Assembly (NCBI GenBank): GCA_002307245.1
Contig: DBTW01000102.1
Coordinates: 11,109-27,880 of the forward strand
Direction: 5' to 3'
Length of the DNA: 16,772 nucleotides
Source of the DNA: Spirochaetaceae bacterium UBA1306
GTDB taxonomy: Bacteria; Spirochaetota; Spirochaetia; Treponematales; Rectinemataceae
The notes beneath the pieces were generated by a model. That model did not search any database. It saw nothing but the letters and a program-made list of their open reading frames with translations, and was not told where the DNA came from. Position numbers and translations under genes: made by a program. Shown one piece after another: positions 15,564-16,772 of this stretch (positions within the stretch are counted from its first letter, which is position 1; every line of letters starts with the position of its first letter).

Positions 15564-16772
15564 TCAAGCGTTGGCCTTCTCCTCGTCCGCGAACAGCAGC
15601 CGGCAGGAGAATCCGCGATCCGTCGCGAATTCGATCTGCGCCCTCAGCTTGCCATGGGCCAGGCTGTTGATCAGGCGGAGGCCGAGGTGGCCATCGCGCT
15701 TAATGTCGAAGCCGGGAGGGATCCCGGCCCCGTCGTCCGAGATGGCCAGGCTTAACTGACCTTCCTCTTCCTTCTTCAATCGGATACTGATCTCGCCCAT
15801 CCTTTGCCCGCGGAAGGCGTATTTCAGGGAATTCGTGACCAGTTCATTCACGATAAGGCCGCAATTTATCGCAGTCTCCAGGGTCACGCGCACGATATCC
15901 ATATCCAGGACGAGCGTCGGGCGGTCATCGGGCAGGGAGTAGCTGGAGATCAGCTGGTTCGCCAGGTCCTTGATGTAGCCCGCGAGGTCGATATGGGAGA
16001 GGTCGTTGGTCTTGTAGAGCTTGTCATGGACCAGGGACATGGACAGGATCCTGTCGATCGATACCGCGAAGGCGTCCCTGAGCCTTTGGTCCCCGATCTC
16101 GTTGGCTTGCAACCGCAGGATCGAGATGATCACGCTCATATTGTTCTTGGTACGATGGTAGACTTCCCGCAGCAGGACCTCTTTCTCGTCGAGGGACCTG
16201 CCGATCCGCTCCTCGGCCCGCTTGCGCTCGGATATGTCCTGCGCGAACAGGGATAGGCCGAAGGCCTTGCCGCCGCGCAGGAGCTGATTGACGCTCAGGG
16301 AAAAGACCTGCGAGTCCTCGGGCACCGCGAGCTCGATCGAATAGGCCCCCTCATCCCTCGCCCGCCGGAAGATCCCGCGCCATTCCCGCTCCTCCGCCTC
16401 CGACGACAGGAGCTCGCCGGGGCCCATGCCGACCGCGGCCGCGATGCCCCGGTGCCTCGATAGATAGTCCCAGAAGCTGCGGTTGAAGCTGAGCAGCCCG
16501 TAGGAATCGAGGTCCACCGACCAGATCATGTCGGCCGTGCTGTCGATGATGGTCGCGAGGGTGGCCTGCGAGTCCTTCAACTCCTGGTCCGTCCGCTGCA
16601 GGGCCTCCCTCGTGAGCGCCGCCTCGATGAAGTCGTTGGACCGGCGGAGGCCCACGGCCAGTATCGTCGCCAGCCACGCGTATTCCAGGATGAACACGAA
16701 GTGGATCACCCCGATCCCGATGAAGAAATCGACGACCTGGGCCGAGATGATGAAGCCGAGGGCGAGGAGCAG
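15564..16772 (-). CDS. Membrane sensor histidine kinase, PAS plus HisKA_2 (5' end cut by window edge)
   Basis: The frame is open to the window edge, giving 402 residues of a longer protein; the GTG at 16709 lies within a membrane stretch and is not taken as the start. Visible residues 1-41 are hydrophobic (LLLALGFIISAQVV ... WLATILAVGL) and look like the last helices of a multi-pass sensor, possibly 7TMR-DISM-like. A PAS domain follows (about 68-182, TIIDSTADMIWSVDLDSYG). Next is a HisKA_2 dimerisation box LLREVYHRTKNNMSVI with phospho-acceptor H206, then a HATPase domain with N309/N314 in IVNELVTNSLKYAF, DDGAGIP (346-352) and HLGLRLINSLA. No receiver or DNA-binding domain follows, and no response regulator lies nearby, so its partner is elsewhere. 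SlyX lies 58 nt downstream. Confidence 0.92.
   Translation of the reverse strand: MLLALGFIISAQVVDFFIGIGVIHFVFILEYAWLATILAVGLRRSNDFIEAALTREALQRTDQELKDSQATLATIIDSTADMIWSVDLDSYGLLSFNRSFWDYLSRHRGIAAAVGMGPGELLSSEAEEREWRGIFRRARDEGAYSIELAVPEDSQVFSLSVNQLLRGGKAFGLSLFAQDISERKRAEERIGRSLDEKEVLLREVYHRTKNNMSVIISILRLQANEIGDQRLRDAFAVSIDRILSMSLVHDKLYKTNDLSHIDLAGYIKDLANQLISSYSLPDDRPTLVLDMDIVRVTLETAINCGLIVNELVTNSLKYAFRGQRMGEISIRLKKEEEGQLSLAISDDGAGIPPGFDIKRDGHLGLRLINSLAHGKLRAQIEFATDRGFSCRLLFADEEKANA

Overview
The window is about two-thirds G+C. It has compact same-strand gene runs, good GGAGG-type ribosome sites and AT-rich promoter gaps. The gene types suggest a free-living or gut-associated high-GC spirochaete (Spirochaetales): a soluble LacI-type sensor fused to a histidine kinase and an AraC output, an LplB/YtcP-type sugar ABC importer with a non-lipoprotein periplasmic binding protein, a DUF4139 secreted protein, and a 7TM-type HisKA_2 kinase. 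This placement is inference; no rRNA or other phylogenetic marker is present.

Left and centre (1-12490) form a pectin / hexuronate locus. At the left edge an IclR regulator and a 3'-truncated uxaE (tagaturonate/fructuronate epimerase) run leftward. A 60-bp gap separates the IclR gene from a divergent 1184-residue regulator running rightward. That protein joins a LacI-type sugar sensor, a GAF-like domain, a histidine kinase core, a degenerate receiver, an intact receiver and an AraC DNA-binding domain in one soluble chain. It meets, tail to tail, a six-gene leftward cluster transcribed from about 12490 to 5655: two ABC permeases, a periplasmic sugar-binding protein, a GH105 unsaturated uronyl hydrolase, a GH28 polygalacturonase and a xylose-isomerase-like TIM-barrel protein. 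The last three genes overlap by 4 nt each (ATGA, GTGA). No ABC ATPase is present, so the importer probably borrows a shared one.

Inferred logic: pectic oligosaccharides enter through the importer. GH105 and GH28, both without signal peptides, cut them in the cytoplasm to galacturonate and unsaturated uronate. UxaE links the galacturonate and glucuronate branches. The LacI-kinase-AraC hybrid and the IclR protein would sense sugars or uronates and control the locus.

Right part (12491-16772) looks like unrelated housekeeping or accessory genes. It holds a secreted DUF4139 protein ending at a textbook rho-independent terminator, an AT-rich gap with an imperfect direct repeat, a small DUF2917 protein, a leftward slyX, and the C-terminal two thirds or so of a membrane PAS / HisKA_2 histidine kinase cut by the right window edge.

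No tRNA, rRNA, CRISPR array, insertion sequence or phage gene was recognised. No gene-free stretch exceeds 300 bases.
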